Shown: positions 28,601-43,600, counted from the first letter of the stretch. The stretch: DNA of 64,000 nt from Delphinus delphis (GCF_949987515.2 NC_082696.1:57814947-57878946); one strand, 5' to 3'. Notes: generated from the letters alone by a model not told the origin. Made by a program: numbers and translations.

Positions 28601-31600
28601 ATTAATTAATACTAGCTTAAATAAAGAAAAGGGAATCTAGTAATCCAAATAAAGGGGGATATAGGACAGGAAGGTTCTCAGGAATCCGGAAAGTATTCTC
28701 CTTTTCCCCCCAGTTTCTATGGCTCTATAGATTTTCTTTACCCATCTCTCTGTGGACAGAGTAGTTTCTTTGTTTCCCTGTCTGAATGGTAGCACCTGAC
28801 CACCATGGCTTGCTGCTTGTGAATCCCAATTCTAAATTCCCAAAAGAGAGACGTCCCATTATCCGATGTTGGATTGCAGTCCACTCAGGAACCAGGAAAT
28901 TGGGGTCCCAGCCTCCTGGATCAGGGACTGTTTCTGAGTAAAAAAGGACTGGTTAGATTTCCCAAACAGGGTTTATTGTAATCCTGTCCCTTAATTGAGT
29001 GGCTGTTGGTTGACTTTAATATTAAATTATATTCGCCTTTTTTGGTGGGGTCGTATGCAAATAGTATACAATTTTTCAGAGAAAATACAAGATATTAAAG
29101 ATGCAAGATTTCAAATACACAGCACATATCCTCCACTTCCTCCCTTTCTCTCTCATAGCAGACCCTGCTCATCATTCATAACAGTTCCACTGAGTCAGTG
29201 TTCAGTCTGAGAATCATTCTCAACACAGCACTCTGGGCAGCCCCTGCCAATCATAATTGTTAATAACAGGTGAAATCCTGTTTTCTGTTCAAGGTGAATA
29301 CCCTTCTTAATCTAAATATTAATATGGTAGTAGAGCAACCAGGTGAAAATGAAGTGCTGATATGTTTGTGGTAGGTGTTTACTATGTTACTAGGCAGGGT
29401 GGACCCTCCTTTTTTTTTTTTAAATTCTACTTTGTTTGAATTGTACATAACATTGTAGTGTTTCTTTACTCCTAATGGCCAGTTTTCAGTGAAGAGAGAG
29501 TTATGGTTCTAATATTTTTTCGTAAATTATCTTGAAGAATGAGTTAAGGGCTTCCCTGGTGGCGCAGTGGTTGAGAGTCCGCCTGCCGATGCAGGGGACA
29601 CGGGTTCGTGCCCTGGTCTGGGAAGATCCCACATGCCGCGGATGGCTAGGCCCGTGAGCCATGGCCACTGAGCCTGCGCATCCGGAGCCTGTGCTCCGCA
29701 ACGGGAGAGGCCACAACAGTGAGAGGCCTGCGTACAGCAAAAAAAAAAAAAAAAAAAAAAAGAATGAGTTAATTACACCCTCCTGCTACCAAACAGTGTA
29801 TATTACAATCCTATCCTTAATTGGCTGTTGTTAGACTTTCATATTAAATTAGTTGAATTCAGCTTCTGAAGGTGTCATTCCTTTTCTGCCATCTATTTTA
29901 TATATTTTGATTATGAACCCTACTACCTTCTATTTAGATTTACGTCTATCATCTCTCTTAGATTGTGGTCTCCTCAAGGAATGGTATCCCATGTGCCTTG
30001 CACACAGTAGTACTCAGTGAATGTTGAATATGTTGTCTGTGCTTACCCCCCGCCCCACGCCCTTTTTTTGTTGTTGGCCACGCCTCATGGCTTGTTGGAT
30101 CTTCGTTCCCAGACCAGGGATCAAACCTGTGCCCCTGGCAGTGAAAGCACCAAGTCCTAACCACTGGACCACCAGGGAATTCCCTGTGCTTACCCTTTAA
30201 ATGGACAGTATTTCTTGAGAATTTGAATTGGGAAGAAAACAGTCTCTTAAATGATTTATACTAGCTAGTTACTTGGGGATTTGCAGTTATTTTGAATATG
30301 TTATAATTTGAATAAACTGTTAAATTGACAGGGTAATTCTGCGTTATGTTTTACCTGTAATTTGTTTTGAAAAAAATCAGTAAAGAGATTTGTAATTAGT
30401 TAAGTTTTGGGACATTAACACAATCTCCCTGAGCTAATATTTGATCACATTTTCTTAGATCTAGAAACTGATATCAAGAATGGAGATTCAAACTTAAGTC
30501 TTTCTGACCTCGAAACTAATTATCTAATTTTATCCAATACTGCTTATTAAAGTTTAATTTTAATTCTTGGTCATCAGTGACTAGTATAAATAACCCATTT
30601 TTTAAGCTTGCTATTTAAAATTTAACCATAATTATTTCACTATTTGAAAAAAGTATTAACTCTGATTTAATAATTATGATATATTGATACTCTTATTGAA
30701 GGGGTCGATGCAAGGTAGTAAGGTGGAAAGAGATGCTCTGTCTTTGTGTTATGAGTAGTAAATGCATTTTGGCCTTCTGAGCCTACAGATGACATAGTAG
30801 TTACTTTAGGATTAATTCAAACCATCAGTTGCTAGAATAATATTTTTTCCCCTATGATTTGCAGGATACATTTGCTACCTGGTGGTCACGTATCATTGTA
30901 AATGGAATTAAAAGTCACTCTTTGCAATGTTTTTCTCTGCTGATATTACAAATAAAACAATAAAATCTATCCCTATAATTTTTTTCTGTTTTACTTGTAT
31001 TACTTGATGGCATTCTTTGTTACAATTAAATTATTCTTTTGTCATAATGATACATTATGATGATTCACAGTATCTTGAAAACTCAGGCAGTACAGCAGGA
31101 AACATTGGTTTTTGAAAGCTCTTATCTTTCTTCCTTTATTTGAGGGTTTTAGATGGTGTGGCAGAATTAAAATGTCAAGTCTGTGGATCTATTCAGTCTC
31201 GTAAGCAAGGACAGTCGTGCCAGTCAGTTACAGTGAGTACCCAAGCAGGAGCTGCATTGTCTGGCCTGGGAACTCCGCAGCTGTTAATCGGGCTGCTGTT
31301 GTAGTTTGTCTCTGCCATGTGTTTTTTGCTTGAAGGAAGGTTACAGCGGTATGTCTGCCACCAGACTCTTCTAGTGATGATTAAAAACTACTGACCTCTT
31401 TTCATATTGTTTCACTAGGGTCTTTTTCTTATGACTCTGAAGTCGAGGAATATAACTCGCTGAGTAGAGAGGTAAAGAAAGGGATCATTTGTGCAAAAAT
31501 TCTAAATTTTTTATGTGTGAAATAAACAAAATAAAATTCACAATAAGAACTTCTTTTATAGGCAGCCTTTTTACCTTAGAAATATATGCTTCTTTACTTT

Positions 31601-34600
31601 TTTCCTTTTAATTTGAGCTATCTCTAAATGAATGATAATTACATTTGCATTATCAAAGATATATCGCTTTAATACATTACTGGGTAAGATTATTTTAAAG
31701 GTAGAATATCTCAGCTAACTTAAATTACGAGTGTTTGCATTATTTTTGAAAGAAGTTTAACATGGAGATTTGAACTAGTCGAACATGGGTACTGCTAAAT
31801 GATTTACGTGCCGTGGTTGTTAGTCACTCCCTAACCAAAGTCTTTTTTTTTTTTAAACCTAAATGGTTCAAAGCACAACAATGAAAGGTTGGAGATGGAC
31901 CTAAGCCTATTTATTTTATTCAGCTTGATGAACTACCTATTAACTCTTCAACAGTTTAGGGCAGAGAATATAAATTTGTGGCTAGGATAAAATAAAAAAG
32001 CAGAAGTCTAATAGTTTAAAAGTCAATAATTTAAACAGCTTAATTGTTTTTACTCTTTTTTAAAGGTGTGATATCATAGCTTACATTTTAGAGTATGGTG
32101 AAGGCTCATTCAATTCTACTGAAAGTCGTCTGAATGTTCAAAATTGTAGAATAAATTTACAGACTTCTAAGTTGAATTAGAGGCTTTATCTTTAGTGGCT
32201 GGAGAGGCCTTTTACAGTTATATTAAATATTTATAGGTGAACATGGGTATTTATTGACATCTTTCATTTAAGTCCATTAAAAGTTTCTCTTACATGGAAT
32301 TCACACCATTCTAATTTTCATATTTTAGTTTAATAAGTTCTCTGTTCAAGGTATAAAAGTCAAGTTTAGCTTGGACAATATCCAAATTATATAAACTTTC
32401 AAGTTTATTGAGTCTGAATTGGAGATTATTTCAATACTTAATAGCTTCTGGGCCACATTATTTCAGTTGCTTTCACATATATTTCAGGAGAGCGTGACAT
32501 GGTATGGATTGCTGTACGTTCACTTTTATACCCTACTTTGTATATATGTAAGGTATACATTGCATTAACTTTCAAAACAACACTTGAAGAGAATAGTGAG
32601 CAGTTCTAGGAAATAAAATGTGCTGATCATAGGCTAGTTAATAAACAAAACTCACTTTCATAATTATTGGGGGAGGGTGTTAAAAACTTATTGTAAAACA
32701 TCACACATACAGAAGAATGTGTACCAATATACATATAGTTTAAAGTATAATATTATTATAAATGTTATTAGCACTTCTCCCTACCACCACCCCCAGAGTT
32801 AAAAAAGAAAAAGAATGTTATTAGTACCATAAAAACTACCTCTTTTTTTCAAATACTTCTTCCTTATCAGAGGCAACCGCTCTTTTGACTTTTACAGAAA
32901 TAATTCCATTGCTTTTTCTTATAGTTTTTGAGAGCTACCTCTGTATGCTTAAATAATATATTGTTTAGTTTTATAAAACTGGGGGGGCTTCCCTGGTGGC
33001 GCAGTGGTTGAGAGTCTGCCTGCCAATGCAGGGGACATGGGTTCGTGCCCCGGTCTGGGAAGATCCCACGTGCCGTGGAGCGGCTGGGCCCATGAGCCAT
33101 GGTCGCTGAGCTGGCGCGTCCAGAGCCTGTGCTTTGCAACGGGAGAGGCCACAACAGTGAGAGGCCCGCGTACCGCAAAATAAAAAAAAAGAGTCAGCTT
33201 TCGATTCATTTATTCTCTTCAATTTCTACTTTTATCTTCATTAACTCTTTCCTTATACTTTGGTTTGGTTTGATGTCCTTTTCTAAATTTATAAGTTGGC
33301 TGCTTAATTCATTTGTTTTTATTCTTTTCAACTGATTTAAATATATAAAGCTGTGAATTTTCTTCTGAACGGTGGGAAGTATCTTGGATTCTGATATGCA
33401 AAGTTTTATTATTCTCTGGGAAGTCTGCAGTTGGGTTTAATTTCTCTGACATAATAATTTTTTAACAGCAGATTTATGTATCATTTTCACACCAAAAAGT
33501 CCAGGTCTAACAGTGTTTTCACATATATGAAAACCTGTGATTAAGACTTTACTTAAAAAATATATTTTGAAGAATAATTAATAAGCTTTCCCCTCACCCC
33601 ACTGTTAAAATGTGAATTAAAGAAGATTAAATTCATCCACTAAGTAGGACCATAATTAGTGTAAAAGATGATAATTTATTAGCTTAAATGTCTTTATTTT
33701 TGGAATATATATAGTTTTATTCTGAGAGTTTTTTGTGAGGTTGGATCTTTCCTAAAACACATGCAAGAGATGTGGAACCATAAACCTTATCATTTACTAA
33801 GAGTTGCTAATGACTTTAACACATGATTGTTATTGACAACTAAATTCAAATAAAACAACAGTTAAGATTTGGGCTCTTGCTGTGGAGAATATTCTGGACT
33901 TTAGTCATCTATGTATATAAGTAAAATAATCTACATGGAGGTCATAGTGACCAGTTTAATAGCTTCTTATATATTTATATTAAGATTTTCTTCATAGGTA
34001 AGAAATTTCCTATGGTCTATTTGTTACTTTTTGTCCTAATTAAGGAGTAAATTATTTTAGGGACAGAGTGGGGGAGAGGAAGAGAGGGGACAGGAGACGG
34101 GGAGAGATAGGGGAGAGAAGGGAAAAGGAGAACTTACTCTAAACCTATAAGCAAAATGAAACTAGGCTGCTTGCTTTTTGTCGACTGAGAATGCTTTAAA
34201 CCCAAGAGAGAACCTAAACTTGGGAATCTTGACTTCTGTTTGTGGGAGGATTTGGCATTAGAGCATTATTCATTAATGGAATTTTAGAACTAGAGGAAAG
34301 GACATATTTGATTTTTTTTAAAAATTCAGTCATTTTATTTTACTAGGGAACTGAGATCCACTGTACCTTGCTGTTTGAAAGTCCTCCTCTTATTAAGAGG
34401 ATGAGGCTCAAGTTGATTGGCACTAAAACCAGATTCTATTTACAGGAACACAAAATAATGCTTTGAAAGAATATATTCTAGTATAGATTCTTAATAAATT
34501 CTTATTACTTTGTTTTATAGCGAATACAAGCTGGCATTCTCAAAGCATTTAACAACCCAACTACTAAAACTGCTGATGATGAAACTAGAAAAAAAGTCAA

Positions 34601-37600
34601 AGGTATGTTGACTCTTTCACTATTAAAACTTTTTTCTAGAAGAAAATATTGTAAGTTTCTTTTTGGGGCAGGGAAAGGAACTGAGCATTATGTGAACTAA
34701 TGGCCTTAAAAGGAGGGTGTACTTACTCCTGTGGCTGCAAGATAGTCTAATGAGTCATCGAAAGAAAATGTTAGAATCCATGTGAATTTTAAAAAATAAA
34801 AATAATATCAAATATACAGATTGACACTGATGCCCTTAAGTGAAGTATCTTATGGGAGACTTGAAAGGTTGTTGAAAGTAGCAACCTTGCTTAGAAGTTC
34901 ACTTTTATCACATTGTATCATTTTGCAGTTGAAGTGTACTTAGATAGGTGGATTTTTGGATATTGTCTAGTCTTAACTAGACAAAATGCTTCAGTGCTCC
35001 AAAAATGCTCCAAAAATTCTCCAAAAATTGCTCCAAATGCAAGGAAACCATTATTTATGAGAGTACTATTAAATCAAGCATACATGTCTACTCCTAATGT
35101 TGAGTCTTCATCAGCCAAAATATGAGGCAGAAACAGTGATTAACTAATCAAAGATGATCATTTACAGTGATCATTATTTAAGTGTGGATTTATATCCCAT
35201 GTTATTAACGATTTACCTTGTCTGGAAAGTATATTCTGCCTTGAGATACTAACTAGTGGTAATGTGTAGTCATCATTTATAGAAAATGTTTAAAAATATT
35301 ATTTGTATTTTACTCTCTTTTTTAACATCTGGGTTTTTTTGGTAGCATTATGTGTACATACTACACGTCTGTAATTTATAAACAAATATACATACATTAT
35401 GATTGTATATGACAAACTTTATGTGCAGTTAAAGGTTCAAGATTTTGAAAAATACACTCTCAAGTATACTTGTTCTCTTGTTTTCAGATAGTGCCATCTA
35501 GTGCATGTTTAGAATAACTGCTCATTTATTCCTTCACTTCTTTCCAGTTTTGTAATCTTAACCTGTTTTCAATCCCTTGTACAATTTTTGTTAATGAAAC
35601 ATCTTAGTTTAACATAACTTCTAAATAGTTATCATCATAATTAATAAATATTTATTGATATATCCAGATAAAAGTCTGCTCTGTCATTCAGTGCTTCAAG
35701 TAATGTTCTAAAATGATTTAAAATGTTTGCATGAAATTTGAAGGTAGAGATCAAAAAACGATAGAAGAAAAGTTTGAAAGAGGAGTGAATACGTTTTTTT
35801 AATATGTTTTTCCCCATGGTTTACTATGGAAAATTTCAAACTTCCATTAGAGAGACTAGTATAATGATGACCATGTACCTGTGTGCCCATCACCCCGCTT
35901 AAATTACATTCAATTCATGGTGTATTATGTTTCATCTGTTCTCCCCCAACTACATATTATTTTGAAGCAAATCATAAGTACAATTTTCTTTTATTTATAA
36001 ATATTTCCCAAAGAGAATAATTTTAACATTTTTATGTAACACGAGTTACATATATAACTGAGTTATTAATTGCCATGTTAGTTCTTTATCTTATGCAGTG
36101 TTTACTTGTCTTTTACTACTCTGTTGTTTCCATAGTTATGGTCCTGGCATCTGTAGTCCTAAATCATAATCTCTTTTCCCATCCCTCTATCTACCTCTAG
36201 GGTAGGCACAGAGGCTTTAAAGGGTTTAGTTGGAGCAGTTGAGTGTGGTATGAATATGGTTAATACTCTAATTATTTTACTTCTTAAGTTTAAGAACAGT
36301 TTGCTATTTCTTTGAGACTACAGTAGTTGATAGTCACATTTTCTCTGTGGAATTGTAAAGGAGAAAGACACTATAACATCATATAGTGAAATATATTATT
36401 AAATATGGTCCTGGATATCTGCCTTATTCAGATTTCTTTTGATTCAATGGAAAAAAAGCCTATTACATTGTTAGGTTAACGGTTGACATGTTTTTTGCAT
36501 TAAAAGTATTATTTTTACAGCATATGGAAGAGAAGGTGTGAAAATGAACTTCATAGATCGTATCTTTATTGGTGAATTAACTAGCACAGTCATGTGTGAA
36601 GAATGTGCAAATGTAGGTACTTTGGAATTCACTTCAACATGGAATAGATTATGGTCACATTGTTTTTATTGTTTTCTTTCACATGTTATCATCAGCAGTC
36701 ATTTATTTTTATTTGTCACACATGACTACATAGTAGTTTTTAAAAGTATTTTAAAAATATATCCTTCACTCCTAGAAAATAAACATAATGTATAGTTTTT
36801 TTAAGTAAACGTGTTATCTAACTTTTCCTCTTGGCACACCTGTGAAGTTCATTAGCCTATTTTAATGTGCTCCAACGTGTTAGCTACTCATTTGGATTGA
36901 AAATGAAAGAGAAACTTCTGCGAAGAGAGTAACTATGTTAATATAATTATGTATTGCCCTAAATTGTAATCCCAATAGAAATAATTTAATGTCATAACAC
37001 AATTTAGGCTGATCTACTTTTTTTTTTTTTTTTGCGGTACGCGGGCCTCTCACCGCTGTGGCCTGTCCCGTTGCGGAGCACAGGCTCCGGACGCGCAGGC
37101 TCAGTGGCCATGGCTCACGGGGGCAGCCGCTCCGCGGCATGTGGGATCCTCCCGGACCCGGGCATGAACCCGTGTCCCCTGCATCGGCAGGCGGACTCTC
37201 AACCACTGCGCCACCAGGGAAGCCCCTGGCTGATCTACTTTTAAAGTTTACATTTATTTGACTTGTTGGAGTTGTTTTTAAGCAGACTTGACTCATCTTT
37301 GCATTTAGTGATAATTTTCATTTTGAATGCCATCTGTACTTTAATAACTTCTTAAAGAATGTATAAATTTTTAGAGGTTTCCAGTTGCTTGGTAAGGAAT
37401 ATTTCTGAAAGCGTGTGACGTATGATAGGTTTCAACTTCTGTCAGATTTTAATCATAAAAGAGTCTTTATGTCCATCTTCCTGTCCCAGATTATGGAGTA
37501 CATTTCCCCTCTAGTTTTATAAAGTCAGGATTATATATAATATCTCCTTCTAGCCTGTCATACTGAAGCACAGAATGTATCATCATGATATTACGGTTGA

Positions 37601-40600
37601 CCCTTGAACAACATGGGTTTAAACTGCAAGGGCCCACTTATACGCAAATTTTTTTCAATAAATGCTATCAGTACTGCAGTACCACACAATGTGCATTTGG
37701 TTGAATCTGCAGATGCGGAACCCTGGATACTGAGCACCAACTGTAAAGTTATACTGTGATTTTTGACAGTTGGGTGGGATGGGGATCAGCATCCCTAAGC
37801 CCCACCTTGTTCAATGGTCAAACCCCACTTAAATTTTTAGTATATTCAATGTAGAAGTTAATTTCTTTTTCACAAGCTAGAGAGTATCTTTTTTTTTTTT
37901 TTTTTTTTTTGCTGTACACGGATCTCTCACTGTTGTGGCCTCTCCCGTTGCGGAGCACAGGCTCCGGACGCGCAGGCTCCGCGGCCATGGCTCCCCGGAC
38001 CGGGGCACGAACCCGTGTCCCCTGCATCGGCAGGCGGACTCTCAACCACTGCGCCACCAGGGAAGCCCAAGTATCTTTTAAAGTAGAATTATCCTGAAGA
38101 ATCTACAAAACACAGTCAAGCTCTCTGGCTTTTTTCATGGCTTTTTCTTAACATTTCATACTTTATTTATGTTATGGCCATAATTTCACCAAAAATATGT
38201 TTATATCTTCAGTTAATCACTTTTATTAAACACAGTTTATTTTAGTTACTTTATGTATTACAGGTTAGTCATATTAACAGTATTATAAAATTCAGTTGGG
38301 TTGCATTTATTGACGTTTTGGGATATCTTGTTTTGATTAACAATATGTGTTGCTATACCCAATTAAATTACTGTTGGTTCCAGGAACGTTTTTTAACTTA
38401 AGATTTTAGTTGCCTGGGAAGTTTGATTTCTTTAAGACTTTACAAAGCTACATTGTCTATGTTAGAATTCTAACTGAAGTTCTCAATATGTTTTCTTTTT
38501 AAGATCTCCACAGTAAAAGATCCTTTTATTGATATTTCACTTCCTATAATAGAAGAAAGGGTAAGGAGAAAAAAACTTAAGTCTTTTTGTGAAGGGCATT
38601 TATAAATTCATATATTTAGGCATTTGTTGAGTATATTATTAGACATCTGAGCATCATTACTTTTTATATACAGTAATTGAGTTTGTACAGTGTATGTGAT
38701 ATTGGAGTTTGTATATGTATGCGTAAAGTATGATATAGTTCTTCTTTTATATATATATAAATTTATTTATTTATTTTTGGCTGTGTTGGGTCTTCGTTGC
38801 TGTGTGCAGGCTTTCTCTAGTTGCGGCAAGCGGGGGCTACTTTTCATTGCAGTGCGCAGGCTTCTCATTGCGGTGGCTTCTCTTGTGGCAGAGCACGGGC
38901 TCTAGGTGTGCGGGCTTCAGTAGTTGTGGCACATGGGCTCAGTAGTTGTGGCTCGCGGGCTCTAGAGCACAGGCTCAGTAGTTGTGGCGCACAGGCTTAG
39001 TTGCTCCGCGGCATGTGGGATCTTCCTGGATCGGAGCTCGAACCCGTGTCCCCTGCATTGGTAGGCGGATTCTCAACCACTTTGCCACCAGGGAAGCCCC
39101 TATGATATAGTTCTTATTCTCAAGGAAGTTAAACCTTTATGCTTCATATTTTGAGAATTAATGTTTAGGAAATTACATTTCAGATGAATTAGAAATTTTA
39201 AAAAGTAGATGATATCCAGAATTTATTTCCTAAAGAAGTTTTGTGTTATATATACGGTATCTAATAGGTTTCAAAACCTGTACTTTTGGGAAGAATGAGT
39301 AAATATAGAAGTTTACAGGACACAGATAATGGTGAATACAGTGGCACTATTACTATAGAAAATACTCATCAACCTAGAGCCACCAAGAAGCATTCTTCAT
39401 CTAAAGATAAGGTAAGATTATATGCATTTGTGAGACATCTGTTTTTTAAAACTTTTTATTAAAAAAAATTTCAAAAGTACACAAAAGTAAGGAAGTATGA
39501 TAAACTCCCATGTACCCATTTCTCAGCGTCATAGTTATCATCTCACAGCTAACCATGTTTTATCTGTATCTATCCCACATTTTCCTCCTCACCATCCTGG
39601 ATTATTTTGAAATAAATCCCCAATATATCATATACTTAAATGTATATCTCTAAAAGATGCTTTTTAAAGACATAACTATTGTATCATTACTGTACCTAAA
39701 ATATTTAAAACTTCTTAATAGCATAAATATCTAGTCATAATTAAAATTTCTGCAGTTGTCTCATAAAATACTTGTTTTTGCTTTTGAAAGCATATTTGAA
39801 TTTAGGATCTAAAAAAGATCTATAGATTGCCATGTCTTTTAAATGTCTTTTAATCCACAGATTCCACCTTGTTTTTTTCTTTGCAATTTATTTGTTGAAG
39901 TGATCATATCATTTTTTTCAGCAGTCTCTCACATTCCCACATCAATAGTGTTTCATTTTGCATGTTATAGTAATTCAGTTTGTATGTTGTGGTAAGTCAT
40001 TTTGCATGCAGTAATTCATCTGCATGTTGTTAAGAGGTGCCTCTGTTCCTTTTGTTTCCTCTCTAAGGCAGTTAGGGACTTATTAAGTTTAAGTTTGATT
40101 ATTTATTTAATTTTTGGCAAGGAAACTTTTAAGTGGTGGTGTATATTTCCATCATGAGGTGCACATCATGTTTGATGTTTCTCTTTCTGTAATGTTATCA
40201 GTCATTGATGACCATTGTCTAGACCCATTATTTCTCTAGGGACATACCTGGTTGATGAATTATGCCGTATACATTTAAAGACATCAATCTGAATTTGCAC
40301 CTCATTAAAAAAAAACTTTTTTACATGATATGATTTGTACTAACTTGGCAAATTGATGTATTACCAGATTTAACTTACTCTGTTAGAAGGTCCTTTAAGG
40401 GGCAAGACAACAGAGATTATGCAAAGGTTTACACTTGAAAAGCCTCCTTCATAGCACTGTTCTACAAAAGTCCTGTTCCCTCTCCATGAATAGGTAACCA
40501 TTATTGTCGGTTTCTTGTGTAAAAGTTTATTTTCAAATTAGAACTCTTTGTTAGCATATCTTCTATTGATTGTACTTTGGGTAGATTTAGGAAATGGATT

Positions 40601-43600
40601 TCAGAGGTACTAGAAATAGTATTTTAGAAATTGTCGAATGTTTAAATAAGACTTACTGGCATTTATTTTCAGTAAGGTCACAAGATTCTTTTCTCTGAAA
40701 ACACTATCAACTTACAGAATCAACTAATTCATGGCAGAAAATGTACAAGAAAATTGTCACCTGGAGAAGATAAAGCTGTTGTCATATACCAGAAAAATGA
40801 AAACCTTGAAATGAATAGAGACTCCTCATCGTTTGCAAGCATCGTGAACACTGAGTCGACTCTGACTGAAAGCCCTACCGACGGCAGTGAAAAAGAAGCC
40901 AGCCTTTCTGAAAGTAGTGTTGGTGCTGACAGTGAGGCTTCAGAGTCTGAAAGTGCTCCTAAGCAGACTTTGTTGTTGAGATCCAGCAGTGGATACTTTG
41001 TGCACACAAATGGACACCTTCGCCATCCGTCAGAGAGTGAACCACTCACCAAGGAGGGTGACAGTGGTGATGAGGGAGTGGCTGGAGCTATTTCTGAACT
41101 TCATCTGAGCAGCACTGTAACTGGAGATAGGGATTTTGACAGAGAAAATCAGCCACTAAACGTTTCAAATAATTTGTGTTTTTCAGAGGGCAAGCATATG
41201 GTGTCTTACAGCCCCCAAAATGCTTTTCAGACCCTTTCTCAGAGCTATATAACCACTTCTAAAGAATGTTCAATTCAGTCCTGTCTCTATCAGTTTACAT
41301 CTATGGAATTACTAATGGGGAACAACAAGCTTCTGTGTGAGAACTGTACTGAAAAGAAACAGAAGTACCCAAAGGAAACCAGTTCTGCAGGTAAATATTT
41401 AGCTTAATTTTTTAAAAGTATTCATGGATTATCTGATAAACAGTGATAGTGGGTTATAGATCCCACAAAGAGGAGCCTAAGAACCTGGTCTGCATACTTT
41501 AGCTGCTTGGAGGCAGGGGTTGTCTTATCGTATTTGTACCTCAACACTGAAGACACTGACTGGGCAGAGTAACTTTTCAGTAGATTTTTGTTGAAATAAA
41601 TTGAAAGACAGGAAGTATCCATCTCTGCCTCGAAAATGCACACCCACATAATCTTATTTCAGGGAACTAGCTATCTGAAATCTTTCCAGAAAAAAATTCT
41701 GTAAAACTTAAAATTACAACACTAGTGAGATTAATGTTCTTCATAAATCCCATCAATCTAGTATAAAGTCATATCATAAGATAGAAATTTGAAGATTTTA
41801 AGTAACTGTATGTTATAAAGCTAGCAATATAATAACTGTGTTTTGTTGACCAGAGAAAAGTAGAAAAGGGGGATTTGTCAAGTAAGAAATTTCTGGTGTA
41901 CCTCTAGCCTTAATTAAATGGAGAGAACACTCTGATTACTTAGTGACTAGTTGTTTCAAAATGCAGGTTTTATTATTCAGGTATGATGAGTCTAACAGAT
42001 AAGGAGACGATTGCTACTGAAAAGATCGTTTATTACTTATAGTTCCCAAGACGAGGGGGCATGCTAAGCCACGCCACACAGGGCCACAAGGGGAAGCACC
42101 AGGGTTGGTCAGGAGACAGAGGGAGCAAGGGGGAAAATGCAGGCAGGAGCCTTTATTGTGGTTTCTAAGGGAAGGAATGGATGTGGCAGGATAGACAGGC
42201 TTAGGATTGACTAGTTTTGAAAATTTCAGTGGACTCTGCAGTATAGGGGCTGTCCCTAGCTGTCTGGTACCTGGCTCTGGTGTGATTAGGGCAGGTGAAT
42301 AGTGGCCTAGAGTTATTAGAGCTCAATAAAGGAGGTGGTTGGGATATGGGTTTTGGATTGGTTGTTTTGCATATGAAAGGCACACTTAAGTTGTTTAGTA
42401 TCTAGGAATTAGCTAGATCTGGGAAAGGCCTTTTCCAGTGTCAGCAAGGCTCCAGATGTCAAAGCATCAGAAAAAAGACATGATTAATACATTAGTAATT
42501 AAAGAAATGTCTATATGGGAGAGGAAGAAATGCCAGCTTACATTAATCCAAGTTAAATATGCAATTAGCCATATTCAAATCCTATCACAAGTCTTTTCTA
42601 ACAACCTCTTATTGAAATGACCCATCATTCCCATGATACATGATCTCTTTTCACTGCAATGAGTAATGACCCAGTTTTTTCAACTACAGGTGTGTTTCTG
42701 TTGTTCTTTGACTGGCGGGCATTGACATAAGTCACTACTGGTCTATTTGCCTTCCAGTTTCCAAAGTTATATTGCAAGTGTCACCTCCCCTATTCTTTCT
42801 CCTTATAAGTGTGTGCCTTAAAAAATACTCCCTTTCATATTAGTGGAGTTTTGGGAACGAGTAGAGGCTCCCTGTAATCAGAAGTCTAATTTCTTTTTTA
42901 ACATTTTTGAAAATGTAGTATGATGCTTCTATTTAAATGTTTACTGTATTATAGGGTAGATAATGTATAAGATGGAAATTTACAAGTAACTTTGTTATCT
43001 TGTATTTTATGCAGAAAAGAAAGCAGGAGGGGTTTATACTAATGCCAGGAAGCAATTGCTCATTTCTGCTGTTCCAGCTATCCTAATTCTCCATCTTAAA
43101 AGATTTCATCAGGTAAATTCCCTTTAGTAACACTCTACAAATTTTCATCATATGTTTTGCAGAGCCCTAAGTCTTGTTAATTACTGTCAAGGATTAGACA
43201 GTAATTTATTGAATTTAAAAATTTGTCATATGAGGGACTTCCCTGGTGGTCCAGTGGTTAAGACTCCGTGCTCCCAAGGCAGGGGGCCTGGGTTCCATCC
43301 CTGGTCAGGGAACTAAGAGCCCACATACCGCAACTAAAGATTGCACATGCCGCCGCAACAGAGACTTGGTGCAGCCAAATAAATAAATATTAAAAAAAAA
43401 ATTTGTCATATAAGATTTATTGCTTTTTCATCCATAATAGCTTACAAGACTTTTCTAAATAAGATTGTTTAATTCACAATATTTGAAGATTTAGGTGGTC
43501 GGAACCTCAGTGGCATGTGTGCGTGTGCACGCACATGTGTGTGTGAATGGAAAATAAGATATATTAAGAACCCTTAGAAGCAGAGAAATAACAAGGTGCA

